Positions 54,568 through 63,228 of a stretch of DNA of 64,000 bases are shown piece after piece; the first letter of the stretch is position 1, and each line of letters begins with the position of its first letter. Source of the DNA: Streptomyces tibetensis (lineage in GTDB: Bacteria; Actinomycetota; Actinomycetes; Streptomycetales; Streptomycetaceae). The stretch spans positions 1-64,000 of the forward strand of contig NZ_SZVW01000002.1 of NCBI RefSeq assembly GCF_007655005.1, read 5' to 3'. The notes under the pieces are model-generated. The model had not been told where the DNA came from. It saw only the letters and a program-made list of their open reading frames with translations, and ran no database searches. Made by a program: the position numbers and the translations under genes.

Positions 54568-55998
54568 CTAGTCGGTGGGTGTGGTGGCCGTCCGGCGCGA
54601 GCCGGCCAGGGCGATCCCGGCCGCGACGACGGTGAGGACGGCGGCGACGATCCACGCTTCGCGCAGGGCCGGAACCGGCGACGTCCCGCGGTGGGTGGCG
54701 CTGTCGTGGATGACGAGGAGCAGGGCGACGCCGATCGCGATGCCCATCTGCTTGGCCATGGTGTGCACGGCGGAGCCCGAGGCGTAGAAGGACTCCGGGA
54801 TGGTGGCGGACACCCGGCCGGCGAACGCCGCCATGGCCACGATCGTGCCGATGGAGGTGAGTACGGAGCCGGGCATGATCGCCACCGCGTAGGGCAGGTC
54901 CGTCGGGGCGGTGACCGTCCACCAGGCCATGCCCAGGCCGAGGACGAGGCAGCCCAGCGCCGCGGTGCCGGCCAGGCCGATGCTCCGGGCCATCCGTCCG
55001 GTGAGCATGGCGAAGAACGGCATCAGCACGGTTCCCGGCGCGATGGCCAGACCGGTCTCGATCGCGGAGTAGCCGCGCACGGTCTGGGTCCACAGCACGA
55101 CCGACAGCAGCATCACCGCGAAGGCCGCGCTGTAGATGAACGCCGCGATGTTCGTCCGGACGTAGACCGGCAGCGCGAGCAGTTCGCGCGGGACGACCGG
55201 CGAGGCGTGCCGCAGGTTCCGGGCCACGGCGACGGCGAGCATCAGGGCCGAGCCGGCGAACGCCGACAGGGTGGTCGCCGAGCCCCATCCGGCGTCCGGT
55301 GCCTCGACGAGCGCGAAGACGAGGGCGCCGACGAAGAGCGCGACGGCCAGGGCGCCGATCAGGTCGGGGCTCGGTGCCGAGGAGCGCCGTGCCGAGGAGG
55401 GCAGTACGCGCAGCCCGACCGCGACGGCCAGGGCGCCGATGGGCACGTTGATGAGGAAGATCAGCCGCCAGTCGTACTGGACGAGCAGGCCGCCGACGAC
55501 CGGTGCCATGGCCGCCGCGATCCCGCCGGCCGCGGTCCAGCTGCGGATCGCGCGCTGCTGCAGTTCGGGCGGGTTCACCTGCAGCAGCAGGCCCATGGAG
55601 GTGGGGGTGAGGGCGGCGGCACCGAGCGCCTGGAGGGCCCGTGCCGCGATCAGTACCGGCAGGGTGGGGGCGAACGCGCACAGTCCGCTGGCCAGGGTGA
55701 AGAGCACCAGCCCGCCGAGGAACGTCTGCTTGCGGCCGAGGTGGTCGGCCAGCCGGCCGGCGGGGATCAGGGCGGCGGCGTACAGGATCGTGTAGGCGTT
55801 CAGTGTCCAGCTGAGGACGGCGTTGCTGTAGCCGGGGAAGTCCTGCTCGATCGCCGGGAAGGCGACGTTCACGATCATCATGTCGAGGCTGGTCAGCACG
55901 AATCCGCAGCACAGGACGGCGAAGACGATCCCCCGGCGGCGGTCGGCCGTCTTGTCCACCGGGGCGGTGGGGGTGGTGGTAGGCGTGTCGGCGCTCAT
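54568..55998 (-). CDS. MFS drug-type exporter (EmrB/QacA, 14 TMS)
   Basis: 476 residues with about 14 hydrophobic segments. Motif A is GRLADHLGRKQTFLGGLVLF, and the motif C-like stretch is ALQALGAAALTPTSMGLLLQ. The N terminus reads IVFAVLCCGFVLTSLDMMIV with the conserved D. These are DHA2-type proton-driven exporters. It lies in the middle of the biosynthetic operon and probably exports the product or confers self-resistance. Confidence 0.9.
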   Translation of the reverse strand: MSADTPTTTPTAPVDKTADRRRGIVFAVLCCGFVLTSLDMMIVNVAFPAIEQDFPGYSNAVLSWTLNAYTILYAAALIPAGRLADHLGRKQTFLGGLVLFTLASGLCAFAPTLPVLIAARALQALGAAALTPTSMGLLLQVNPPELQQRAIRSWTAAGGIAAAMAPVVGGLLVQYDWRLIFLINVPIGALAVAVGLRVLPSSARRSSAPSPDLIGALAVALFVGALVFALVEAPDAGWGSATTLSAFAGSALMLAVAVARNLRHASPVVPRELLALPVYVRTNIAAFIYSAAFAVMLLSVVLWTQTVRGYSAIETGLAIAPGTVLMPFFAMLTGRMARSIGLAGTAALGCLVLGLGMAWWTVTAPTDLPYAVAIMPGSVLTSIGTIVAMAAFAGRVSATIPESFYASGSAVHTMAKQMGIAIGVALLLVIHDSATHRGTSPVPALREAWIVAAVLTVVAAGIALAGSRRTATTPTD

Positions 55999-56047
55999 GA
56001 CAGGTTCTTTCGGTCGCGTACGGACGGGGTGTTCCGGAGCGGCGAGG

Positions 56048-57421
56048 TCAGCGGATGACGCCCTTGGTCCTCATGAGGTGTTCGGACAGGTAGCCGTCGT
56101 GCGGCACCCCGGGTTTCATCCAGGTCGTGGTGTGGGCGCCGAGGTAGACGTTGGCGATGCCCGGTTCGTCGAGCAGCCGCCTGCCGAATTCCATGTCCTC
56201 GGTGATCGCGGCGACGACCAGTGAGGAGGCCAGCGGTGCGATCCCGTCGGCCCGGCGGAACGGCGCGACCCAGACGCAGGGGAAGGGCAGTTCCACGCCC
56301 AGCACGGGGGCCTCGGCGTCGGCGGCGACCCGGACGACCGGGTGCAGCACCGCCGTTCCGGGCCGGACCGTCTCGACGATGTCGTCCCGGCCGTAGGGGG
56401 TGGTGCCCTTCCCGGCCTGCTCGACGTAGTCGGCGAGTTGACGGGCCGTCTGCTCGGGCAGTTCCGTGCGGTGCTTGCCGGCCTCGACCTCGGCGAGCCG
56501 GCCGGCGAGGGCGGCGGCGAACGCGTGCGCCGTCGCCAGGTCGCCCTCGACGAGCACCGCGGTGGTGCAGGTGCAGGCGGCGCCGCCGAGGTTCGCCACC
56601 GAGGCCGCGATCGTGTCCAGGTGCTCGTGCCAGTCGACGTCGTCGGTCACGACCGTCTTCGAGCGCCCGGGCCCCTGGGTGAGCACGGCCGGATCGGCGG
56701 CGTACTTGTCCACGACGGACTGCCCGCCGTAGACCAGCGCCCGGTCGGCCTGCTCGATGAGGACGTCGGCGACGTCGTGGTCGGTGGGCAGCAGGGCGAC
56801 GTGCGAGGCGAATCCCGCTTCCCGGAACGCGCGCACGAGTCGTTGCGGGGTGAACGGCTCGCGGCTGGACGGCCGGACAGCCACCGCGTAGCCGAGGGCC
56901 AAGGCGCTGGGCCACAGGCTGTGCACGCCCGGGGTGTTGCCGGAGGCGTGGACCGCGAGGGTCCGGCCCCGGCGCGCCCAGTACGCCGCGCCGTCCCGGA
57001 GCCGGGGGTCGTCGAGGTCGGTGACGGCGCCCCGCGGGATCTCCTGGGCCAGCGTGTCCGGCAGGGCGCGCAGCGTCCGGGCGATGGCGGCGACCGAGGC
57101 GTGCGCGATCGCGCGCGGCACTCCGGCGCACAGGCTCACCAGGTCGAGGTAGTCGTCGACCGACTGCCCCTCGAGCACGGCGTTCTCGAACAGGTCGGCC
57201 GCTTTGGCGAGCATCTCCAGCCGTGTCGCGTAGGGCAGCACCGGAGCCTGGGCCAGCCGGCCGAACGCGCGGGTGACGTAGAGCCGGGGGACTTCGCTGA
57301 GGGCGCCGATCTCCCGGCCGTCCGGCAGACGGAGCGGTTTGCCCGCCCGGGCCCGGTACTCGCCCGCTTCGGTGATCGCGTCGACACGGGCGAACACGGG
57401 GGCGCCTTCGGAGGCGGTCAT
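56048..57421 (-). CDS. LuxC-type acyl reductase (aldehyde-forming)
   Basis: 457 residues of the aldehyde-dehydrogenase superfamily, LuxC branch. LAVHASGNTPGVHSLWPSAL and ALGYAVAVRPSSREPFTPQR give the nucleotide-binding region. The catalytic Cys is in ANLGGAACTCTTAVLVEG. HPVVRVAADAEAPVLGVELP follows near the C terminus. LuxC reduces activated fatty acids to aldehydes with NADPH; EhpG in phenazine clusters does a comparable step. It lies 2 bases downstream of the LuxE/EhpF-type ligase gene, so the pair probably converts a carboxylic acid to an aldehyde. Confidence 0.88.
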   Translation of the reverse strand: MTASEGAPVFARVDAITEAGEYRARAGKPLRLPDGREIGALSEVPRLYVTRAFGRLAQAPVLPYATRLEMLAKAADLFENAVLEGQSVDDYLDLVSLCAGVPRAIAHASVAAIARTLRALPDTLAQEIPRGAVTDLDDPRLRDGAAYWARRGRTLAVHASGNTPGVHSLWPSALALGYAVAVRPSSREPFTPQRLVRAFREAGFASHVALLPTDHDVADVLIEQADRALVYGGQSVVDKYAADPAVLTQGPGRSKTVVTDDVDWHEHLDTIAASVANLGGAACTCTTAVLVEGDLATAHAFAAALAGRLAEVEAGKHRTELPEQTARQLADYVEQAGKGTTPYGRDDIVETVRPGTAVLHPVVRVAADAEAPVLGVELPFPCVWVAPFRRADGIAPLASSLVVAAITEDMEFGRRLLDEPGIANVYLGAHTTTWMKPGVPHDGYLSEHLMRTKGVIR

Positions 57422-57423
57422 CG

Positions 57424-58539
57424 TCAGTAGACCCCTTCGGTGACGCGCGTGCCCTCGAAGGTCTGCACCGGCGCGACGTCGGCGACCGCGTCACCGATGT
57501 GGCCGTCCTCGGCCGGCACCCGGATCGCGGTGTCGCGTTCCAGGTTGTTGGGGATGAGCGCGAACTTGGTGATGTGGTTCATGACGATCTGCCCGCGCTC
57601 TCCGTAGGGGACGGGCCGGCCCGTGTCGGGGTCGACGACCCGGAAGAACACGTACGGGGAGAACGGGTCGAAGGTCGCGAGGCCCGAGGGCTGCTCCTCC
57701 TTGCGTTCGACGGCGACGCTCAGGATCGTCGTGCTGCCGTAGCCGCCGACGATCGGGATGCCGGGGAAGACCTCCTCGCGCAGGATGGCGCGGGTGTCCG
57801 GGTCCATGTGCGCCCCGCCCCAGGCGATGCGCTTGACCTTGGAGCGGACGAGCTCGACGAGTTCGGGGCGCTCGGCGATCTTCGTCAGGAGGATCGGGAT
57901 GGTCTGGATCATCCCGATGTCCTGGGTCGCGAGGATGTCGGCGGTCTGGTCGACGAGATGGTCGACGTAGGCGCGCAACTCCTCGGTCTGGCCGCGCTCG
58001 ATGAGCTTCTTCACCCAGCGTGGGTCGATGTCGATGCTGAACCGCTTGCCGCCCAGGGCGTGCGACTGCCGGACGGTGACCTCGCCGATCATGTGCGGGC
58101 CGGACGGTGTCGTGGCGAGGAGGTTGATGCCCGAACCGCCGAGTCCTGACGCGGCCTTGCGGCCCGCCCAGGCCAGGTAACGGGTGAACCAGTCCTCGAA
58201 CATGAGGAACCGCTTGGGCCGGCCCGTCGTGCCGCCGCTCTCGAAGACGGCCGCGATCTTCGGTGACTCGCCGAGGCCGCGCGGGACGAGGTCCTCGGCG
58301 GCGATGTCGCGGAACTCGTCGACGATGTTGGGGAACAGGGCGAGGTCCTCGGCGGACTTCACGTCGGTGAGCGGGTCGAAGCCGAGGGTGGCCCTGCGCT
58401 TCAGCCAGAACGGCGACCCCGTCTCGGGCCCGAAGTGCCACTGCATGAGGGTGCGCACGTACGCGTCGGCATCGGTGACGGTCTGCTGCAGCGGATCGAC
58501 ATCCAGGATCGACCAGTCGTGGGCGCCGGGGTCAGACAT
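57424..58539 (-). CDS. LuxE/EhpF-type acyl-adenylating protein
   Basis: 371 residues of the ANL-related LuxE/phenazine-protein group. The P-loop-like motif is AVFESGGTTGRPKRFLMF, with GGYGSTTILSVAVER and GERGQIVMNHITKF as the adenylation motifs. LuxE forms an acyl-AMP and moves the acyl group to its own cysteine, but this protein contains no cysteine at all. The acyl-adenylate must therefore pass to another carrier or directly to the LuxC-type reductase next to it. The substrate is unknown. ATG 58539 is the start that fits best. Confidence 0.87.
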   Translation of the reverse strand: MSDPGAHDWSILDVDPLQQTVTDADAYVRTLMQWHFGPETGSPFWLKRRATLGFDPLTDVKSAEDLALFPNIVDEFRDIAAEDLVPRGLGESPKIAAVFESGGTTGRPKRFLMFEDWFTRYLAWAGRKAASGLGGSGINLLATTPSGPHMIGEVTVRQSHALGGKRFSIDIDPRWVKKLIERGQTEELRAYVDHLVDQTADILATQDIGMIQTIPILLTKIAERPELVELVRSKVKRIAWGGAHMDPDTRAILREEVFPGIPIVGGYGSTTILSVAVERKEEQPSGLATFDPFSPYVFFRVVDPDTGRPVPYGERGQIVMNHITKFALIPNNLERDTAIRVPAEDGHIGDAVADVAPVQTFEGTRVTEGVY

Positions 58540-58630
58540 CGTGGGTCCTTTCAAGGGGGTCGTGCGGGGTGGAGAGGGGTGCGGGGGCCGGGTGCGGGGG
58601 CCGGGTGTGTGTGGGGGGCAGGACGCGGGG

Positions 58631-59695
58631 TCAGGTGCGCGGCGTCGCGGGGCCGAGCTTCTGCACTAGCGCGGCCGACCAGGTGAAACCGCCGCCGCCT
58701 CCGACGACGAGGGCGTACTGCCCATCGGCGATGAGGCCGGTGCGCCGCAGATGGTCCAGGTTCGCGAGGAAGTCGCCCGCGCCGAGATGGCCGGTCGTGT
58801 CGCGCTCGCAGTGCAGCGTCGGCGTGAGCCGGGGATCGATCGCCTCGGAGTACATGAGGTCGAGCACCTTGGGGCTCAGCCGGGGAAGCATCGTCGCGGC
58901 CACGTCGCCGATGCCGACACCGGCCCGGTCGATGACCCCGGCGACGAGTTCGCCGATGGTCTTGACCGCGACGTCGCGGAACTCGGCGGTCCCGCCGGAG
59001 CGTTGGAAGAAGGCGCGCTTGGTGGCCTTCACGTCGACGGCCGCCCGCAGGGCGTGGGGCGTGGTGCCGAAGGCGTCGCCCTCGCGGTACATGGCCTCGA
59101 ACTGCGGCCGGGCGCGCGAGTCCAGGGCGAGTACGCCGAGGGCGGGCCCGGTCGTGCGGTCGGCCCGCGGGGACAGGATCACGCAGGTGGCGCCGTCGCC
59201 GTACACGGTGTCGTAGTCGCTGCCCCACCGGTCGAAGCCGTCACCGCCGAAGGTGTCCGCCGTGGTCACCACGCTCAGGGCCGGCGCTCCGGGGACCGTG
59301 GAGCGGACCCGCTCGACGGCGATGTCGAGCGCGGCGGCACCGCCGTTGCACATCTGCCCGATCGACATCGGGACGCACGCATCGAACCCGGCCTCGTGTG
59401 CGACGAAATGGGCGGGGGACCAGAAGTCGTGCCCCTGGTAGTAGGTGTGGGCGTGCAGCAGGTGCGCGACCTGGTCGGGTGCGGCACCCGCCCTGGTGGC
59501 CGCGGCGCGTGCCGCGGCCGCGGCGAGTAACGGCGCCGGCTCGTCGGCGACGTGTACCCGCGTCACGCCCAGCCGCTCGCGCTCCGATTCGGTGATGCGT
59601 CCGGACCGTACGGCGTCCTCGGCGGACTCCGTCGCCGGTGGAAGCACGACGGCGCTGCCGATCACGAAGGCGCCCGGCTCAGCCGGTGACGGCAT
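58631..59695 (-). CDS. KAS III-like (FabH-related) protein B
   Basis: 354 residues. Catalytic Cys in MSIGQMCNGGAAALDIAVER. The His loop reads ATMLPRLSPKVLDLMYSEAI and the third-residue loop TTGHLGAGDFLANLDHLR, both as in protein A (53023) and unlike FabH. Other conserved parts are HAHTYYQGHDFWSPAHFVAH and VYGDGATCVILS. Two such proteins in one operon suggest either two starter or acyl-transfer steps or a heterodimer. Confidence 0.87.
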   Translation of the reverse strand: MPSPAEPGAFVIGSAVVLPPATESAEDAVRSGRITESERERLGVTRVHVADEPAPLLAAAAARAAATRAGAAPDQVAHLLHAHTYYQGHDFWSPAHFVAHEAGFDACVPMSIGQMCNGGAAALDIAVERVRSTVPGAPALSVVTTADTFGGDGFDRWGSDYDTVYGDGATCVILSPRADRTTGPALGVLALDSRARPQFEAMYREGDAFGTTPHALRAAVDVKATKRAFFQRSGGTAEFRDVAVKTIGELVAGVIDRAGVGIGDVAATMLPRLSPKVLDLMYSEAIDPRLTPTLHCERDTTGHLGAGDFLANLDHLRRTGLIADGQYALVVGGGGGFTWSAALVQKLGPATPRT

Positions 59696-59740
59696 GCGAC
59701 GGCTCCTGTCGTGCTTGGGTTGTGAAGGTCGTTGTCCCGT

Positions 59741-60232
59741 TCACCGGACTCGGGCCCCTGCCGGGATCGTCGCGCCGAGCTGGCCGTACAGGTCGAGCTG
59801 GTCGTCGCTGAGCCAGTACTCGGCGATGCGCCGGTCCTCGAGCCGCAGGATGTCGACACCGCAGAGGGATACCTCGGTGCCGGGCGGTGCGGTGGCCGTG
59901 GCGGGGACGCCCCCCTGCCATGTCCCGGTGAAGCGCCAGCGGGCCACGACGTACTCCTCCCCGACGAGCCAGGGGCCGAGTTCGGCGGCGAACCGTGCGC
60001 CCGGGCGGTAGCAGCTCCGGAAACCCTCGATCCAGCGCGTGACGTCGTCCCGGGTGGTCAGCGACGCCGAGGGCGGCATCCCGAAGACCGGCAGGTGCAC
60101 GGTCACGTCGTCGGTGATGAAATCCGCCGGGTCGGACCCGCCGGTGCCGTTCCACAATCCCGTCCAGAATTCCCAGATCGCCTGCCCGAGGTCGGAGGTT
60201 TTATTACCTGCCGAGCCAAGTGTGGGTCGCAT
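59741..60232 (-). CDS. SnoaL-like/NTF2-fold protein, copy 3
   Basis: 163 residues from ATG 60232 (MRPTLGSAGNK). IWEFWTGLWNGTGGSDPADF, TRWIEGFRSCYRPGARFAAE and LCGVDILRLEDRRIAEYWLS follow the same pattern as copy 2. It is the first gene of the ten-gene operon. The frame continues upstream to 60364 without conserved sequence. Possible polyketide-type cyclase or dehydratase. Confidence 0.84.
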   Translation of the reverse strand: MRPTLGSAGNKTSDLGQAIWEFWTGLWNGTGGSDPADFITDDVTVHLPVFGMPPSASLTTRDDVTRWIEGFRSCYRPGARFAAELGPWLVGEEYVVARWRFTGTWQGGVPATATAPPGTEVSLCGVDILRLEDRRIAEYWLSDDQLDLYGQLGATIPAGARVR

Positions 60233-60683
60233 CGTTCTTTTCCCCCTGCGCATCGCACGAACGGGTTGAGGGCCGTGGAAGTCATGATGACGCCTTGCGC
60301 GTCCGGTGACGGGAAGACGGAATTGCGGGTGAATTGCTCGGGGATTTGGCGCATTCACGCTCATCGGCCATTTCCATCCCCCAGCTCACGCCTCCCGGGA
60401 ACGCCCTGCCGTGGCCGCGAGGCCCCGGCGGGCGGCGACGGCCTGCCCCCGGCAGCACCGACCATAGCCCAGCCCGACCCTCTCCGCAACCCTTAAGTAA
60501 GTAGGTGCATACAACTGACTACCCGGCTGTGACAGGGGGTTGAGACTCTCCTGGGGAAGGTTAGTTAGCGCTAGCATCCAAGCTGCCACCGCTGCCGTCG
60601 GCACCACCGGGCCGGGCGCGGAGCCGGCACCGACGTGTCCCACACGCCGAGGAGCCCTTCGCGCGGATGTGACACAATGAACT
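60233..60683. promoter_or_regulatory. divergent promoter region of the cryptic cluster
   Basis: About 450 bases with no gene, between the minus-strand operon and the TetR gene. It includes an A/T-rich part (TTAAGTAAGTAGGTGCATAC, 60493-60512) and the near-palindrome GTTAGCGCTAGC (60564-60575). Both are candidate operators for the adjacent TetR-type regulator. Promoter hexamers were not assigned. Confidence 0.5.
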
Positions 60684-61274
60684 ATGCAAAAAATCCGCAT
60701 GTCAGCAGCGCAGCGACGAGCTCAGATTCTCGAGATCGCCATGCTGGAGTTCTCCCGTACGGGACTCTTCGGTACCCCTGTCGATGTGATCGCCAAGGCG
60801 GCGGGTGTGACGCAGCCGTACGTTTTCCGGCTATTCGGCAGCAAGACGAAACTGTTCACCGAGTGCGTGCGCATTTCATTCGCGCAGTCGACGGCCCGGA
60901 TGCTCGACGCGGCCGAAGGACTGTCCGGTGTGAACGCGCTGGTGGCGATGGGCAACCAGTACCGGTCGAACCTGGAGAACAATCCCGATGTGCTGATCCA
61001 GGTCCAGGCCTTCGCCGCGTGCGCCAACGACGAGGTGCGCGAGGCCGTCCGGGAGTGTTACGGCGACCAGTGGCAGCAGCTGGCCAAGCGGGCCGGCGTG
61101 GACCCGGTGCAGATGAAGATCTACATGGCGCTGGGTCTGCTCCTGAACGACCTAACGATGATCGGCGCCAAGCCGGGGGCGGGCATGCACGAGCAGTGGG
61201 TGGAGGACGCCTACACCGTCATCGACGCGTCGGTCTTCGCCGCGCTGGAGACGGCGCGCGACCCGGACGCGTGA
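60684..61274 (+). CDS. TetR-family transcriptional regulator
   Basis: 196 residues. The N-terminal HTH is RAQILEIAMLEFSRTGLFGT with VDVIAKAAGVTQPYVFRLFG and SKTKLFTECV. The C-terminal ligand domain is helical (FAACANDEVREAVRECYGDQ; MALGLLLNDLTMIGAKPG). It is divergent from the ten-gene operon and probably represses it; the ligand may be the product or an aldehyde intermediate. The A/T-rich bases before the start lack a clear Shine-Dalgarno sequence. Confidence 0.9.
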   Translation: MQKIRMSAAQRRAQILEIAMLEFSRTGLFGTPVDVIAKAAGVTQPYVFRLFGSKTKLFTECVRISFAQSTARMLDAAEGLSGVNALVAMGNQYRSNLENNPDVLIQVQAFAACANDEVREAVRECYGDQWQQLAKRAGVDPVQMKIYMALGLLLNDLTMIGAKPGAGMHEQWVEDAYTVIDASVFAALETARDPDA

Positions 61275-61448
61275 CCGCGCACGGCTTTCGCCACATCGCT
61301 GCCCACGCGGGTGTATCCACCGCAGCCTCCGCGGCCTCTGTAGGGAGGCCGGCGGGACGACACCCGGACAGGACGTCCCCCGGTGACCGGACCGCAGAGG
61401 GCCGTGAGCGGCCCCGTCTCATCGAGGGAACCGTACGTGGAGAAAACC

Positions 61449-62201
61449 GTGGTCATGCCGGACAGCCGGCGTCGTGTCGTCATCGTCTCGGGGGGATCGC
61501 GCAGCATCGGACGCGCCATCGCCGTCCAGCTCGCCGCGGAAGGGCACGACATCGCCTTCTGCGGCCGCAGTCGTTCCGCCGCCGCGCAGGAGACGGCCGA
61601 ACTCGTCCGCGCGCAGGGAGCGGCCTGCTTCCACGCGCCGTGCGACGTCGCCGACCACCAGGCCGTGGAGACGTTCGTCAAGCAGGCGGAGCACGAACTC
61701 GGGCCCGTGTACGGGCTGGTGAACTCCGCGGGCATCGTCCGGGACAGCCACCTGGTGATGATGCCGGTCGAGGACTGGGGGGCGGTCATCGACACCAATC
61801 TCACGGGCACCTTCAACTTCTGCCGCACAGTCGGCTTCGGCATGCTCAAGCGGCGGGCGGGCGTCATCGTCAACATCTCGTCCGTGGCCGGCGTCTACGG
61901 CCATGCCACCCAGGCCAACTACTCGGCGTCCAAGGGCGGGGTGAACAGCCTGACCCGCACCCTCGCCAAGGAACTGGCCCGGCAGGGTGTCCGGGTCAAC
62001 GCCGTGGCCCCGGGGTTCATCGACACCGACATGACCGATGAGATGAGCGACAAGGCACGCAAGGAGGCCGTCGCCGCGGTTCCGCTGCGCCGCTTCGGCA
62101 CCGCGCAGGAAGTCGCCGACCTCACCGCCTTCCTGATGTCGGACAAGGCCGGCTACATCACCGGGCAGATCCTTCAGGTCGACGGCGGCGTGGCTCTGTG
62201 A
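61449..62201 (+). CDS. FabG-like 3-oxoacyl-ACP reductase (SDR)
   Basis: About 250 residues. The cofactor motif is VIVSGGSRSIGRAIAVQLAA (Gly-rich with SIG in place of GIG). LVNSAGIVRDSHLVMMPVED, VNISSVAGVYGHATQANYSA and the Tyr-x-x-x-Lys catalytic pair in NYSASKGGVNSL are typical of FabG. The end GQILQVDGGVAL fits. GTG 61449 lies 6 bases after GGAG; ATG 61455 is an alternative. It overlaps the phosphopantetheinyl transferase gene by 4 bases. It probably reduces beta-keto intermediates made by the ketosynthases. Confidence 0.9.
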   Translation: MVMPDSRRRVVIVSGGSRSIGRAIAVQLAAEGHDIAFCGRSRSAAAQETAELVRAQGAACFHAPCDVADHQAVETFVKQAEHELGPVYGLVNSAGIVRDSHLVMMPVEDWGAVIDTNLTGTFNFCRTVGFGMLKRRAGVIVNISSVAGVYGHATQANYSASKGGVNSLTRTLAKELARQGVRVNAVAPGFIDTDMTDEMSDKARKEAVAAVPLRRFGTAQEVADLTAFLMSDKAGYITGQILQVDGGVAL

Positions 62202-62908
62202 CCCCACCGCGCTCCCGACCGCGGCCCGGCGAGCTGCACGTGTGGTGGCTGCCGGTGCCGCCGGGCGCGTCCCCGGGACAGGCCGGCTCGGTGCTCGACG
62301 CCGCCGAGTCCGCGCGCGCCGGACGGTTGCGCGTGCCGGAGAGCCGGAACCGCTTCGTGCTGGCCCACGCCGGACTGCGGCTGCTGTGCGCCCGGTATCT
62401 GGGCACCGGGCCCGGCGAGGTGGCCTTCGAGCGTGCGCCGTGTCCGCGCTGCGGGGCCACCGGGCACGGCCGGCCGCGGCTGCGCGGCGGAGCCGGCCCG
62501 GAGTTCTCCATGACGCACTCCAAAACCGCCGTCCTGTACGCGTTCGCGGCCGCCCCCGTGGGCGTCGACCTGGAGGCGGCACCGGCTCGACCGGGACTCG
62601 AGCGGACCGTCGGCGGGTGGCTGCACCCCGGCGAAGGACGGGTGCTCGACGCGCTCCCCGAGGCCGAACGCCCGGGCGCGTTCCTGCGGACGTGGGTGCG
62701 CAAGGAGGCCTATCTGAAGGGGGTCGGCACGGGCATCGCCCACGGCGTGGACGGCCGGCCGGGCTCGGACGACCCCGCGTGGACGCTGCTGGACCTCGAC
62801 GCTCCCGGCGGGTTCCTCGCCGCGGCGGCCGTCCGGGACGGCGCGCCGGGCCGGTTGCTCAGCAGCACGCTGCCGGTGTCGGTGGTGGCGACGACGACCC
62901 GCCGGTGA
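62198..62908 (+). CDS. 4'-phosphopantetheinyl transferase (Sfp type)
   Basis: 236 residues, GTG start. The motifs are GVDLEAAP (Mg-binding Asp/Glu) and WVRKEAYLKGVGTG (catalytic Glu and Lys). A Cys-containing insert (APCPRCGATGHGRPRL) precedes the SMTHSKTAVLYAFA strand, as in many Sfp-type enzymes. It attaches the pantetheine arm to carrier proteins. No carrier protein is encoded in the cluster, so it must act on one elsewhere. It is coupled to the FabG-like gene. Confidence 0.92.
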   Translation: MTPPRSRPRPGELHVWWLPVPPGASPGQAGSVLDAAESARAGRLRVPESRNRFVLAHAGLRLLCARYLGTGPGEVAFERAPCPRCGATGHGRPRLRGGAGPEFSMTHSKTAVLYAFAAAPVGVDLEAAPARPGLERTVGGWLHPGEGRVLDALPEAERPGAFLRTWVRKEAYLKGVGTGIAHGVDGRPGSDDPAWTLLDLDAPGGFLAAAAVRDGAPGRLLSSTLPVSVVATTTRR

Positions 62909-62919
62909 GGAGGCACGCG

Positions 62920-63108
62920 ATGTGGCACGACGGCGAGTCGGAGCTCTCCGCGGACGAGGAGTGGCTGACGGCGATGGTGCGGCAGGCGGTCGGGGAGGTT
63001 CCACGGCGGCTACGGACGGAGGTGGCGAGCTGGCCGGCCCCGGTCGGCACACCGCGGCACACGCCGTGCCCGGGGCCGGAGCCGGAGCCGGACACGGCGA
63101 AGCCCTGA
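62920..63108 (+). CDS. small hypothetical protein (62 aa)
   Basis: Starts at ATG 62920 seven bases after GAGGAGG, 12 bases after the phosphopantetheinyl transferase stop. It reads MWHDGESELSADEEWLTAMV, then an amphipathic helix and a Pro-rich tail (PCPGPEPEPD). It has no homology I recognise. Its good ribosome-binding site and codon bias support a real gene co-transcribed with the cluster. Confidence 0.6.
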   Translation: MWHDGESELSADEEWLTAMVRQAVGEVPRRLRTEVASWPAPVGTPRHTPCPGPEPEPDTAKP

Positions 63109-63228
63109 GGGGCGAAAGCCGGAACACGGTCGCATCGGTCGCACAGAGGCGGCCGGCCCAGGACGGTATACCTCGGCACAGGCCGCACTCGGAGCCGGAG
63201 CCCCGGAACCCTCGGAGATCTGACGGGG

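Noticed and set aside
53173..56058. 961-codon open frame on the plus strand
   Set aside because: Antisense to KAS III, SnoaL and MFS genes; composition is Gly/Arg/Asp-rich high-GC shadow translation without family motifs.
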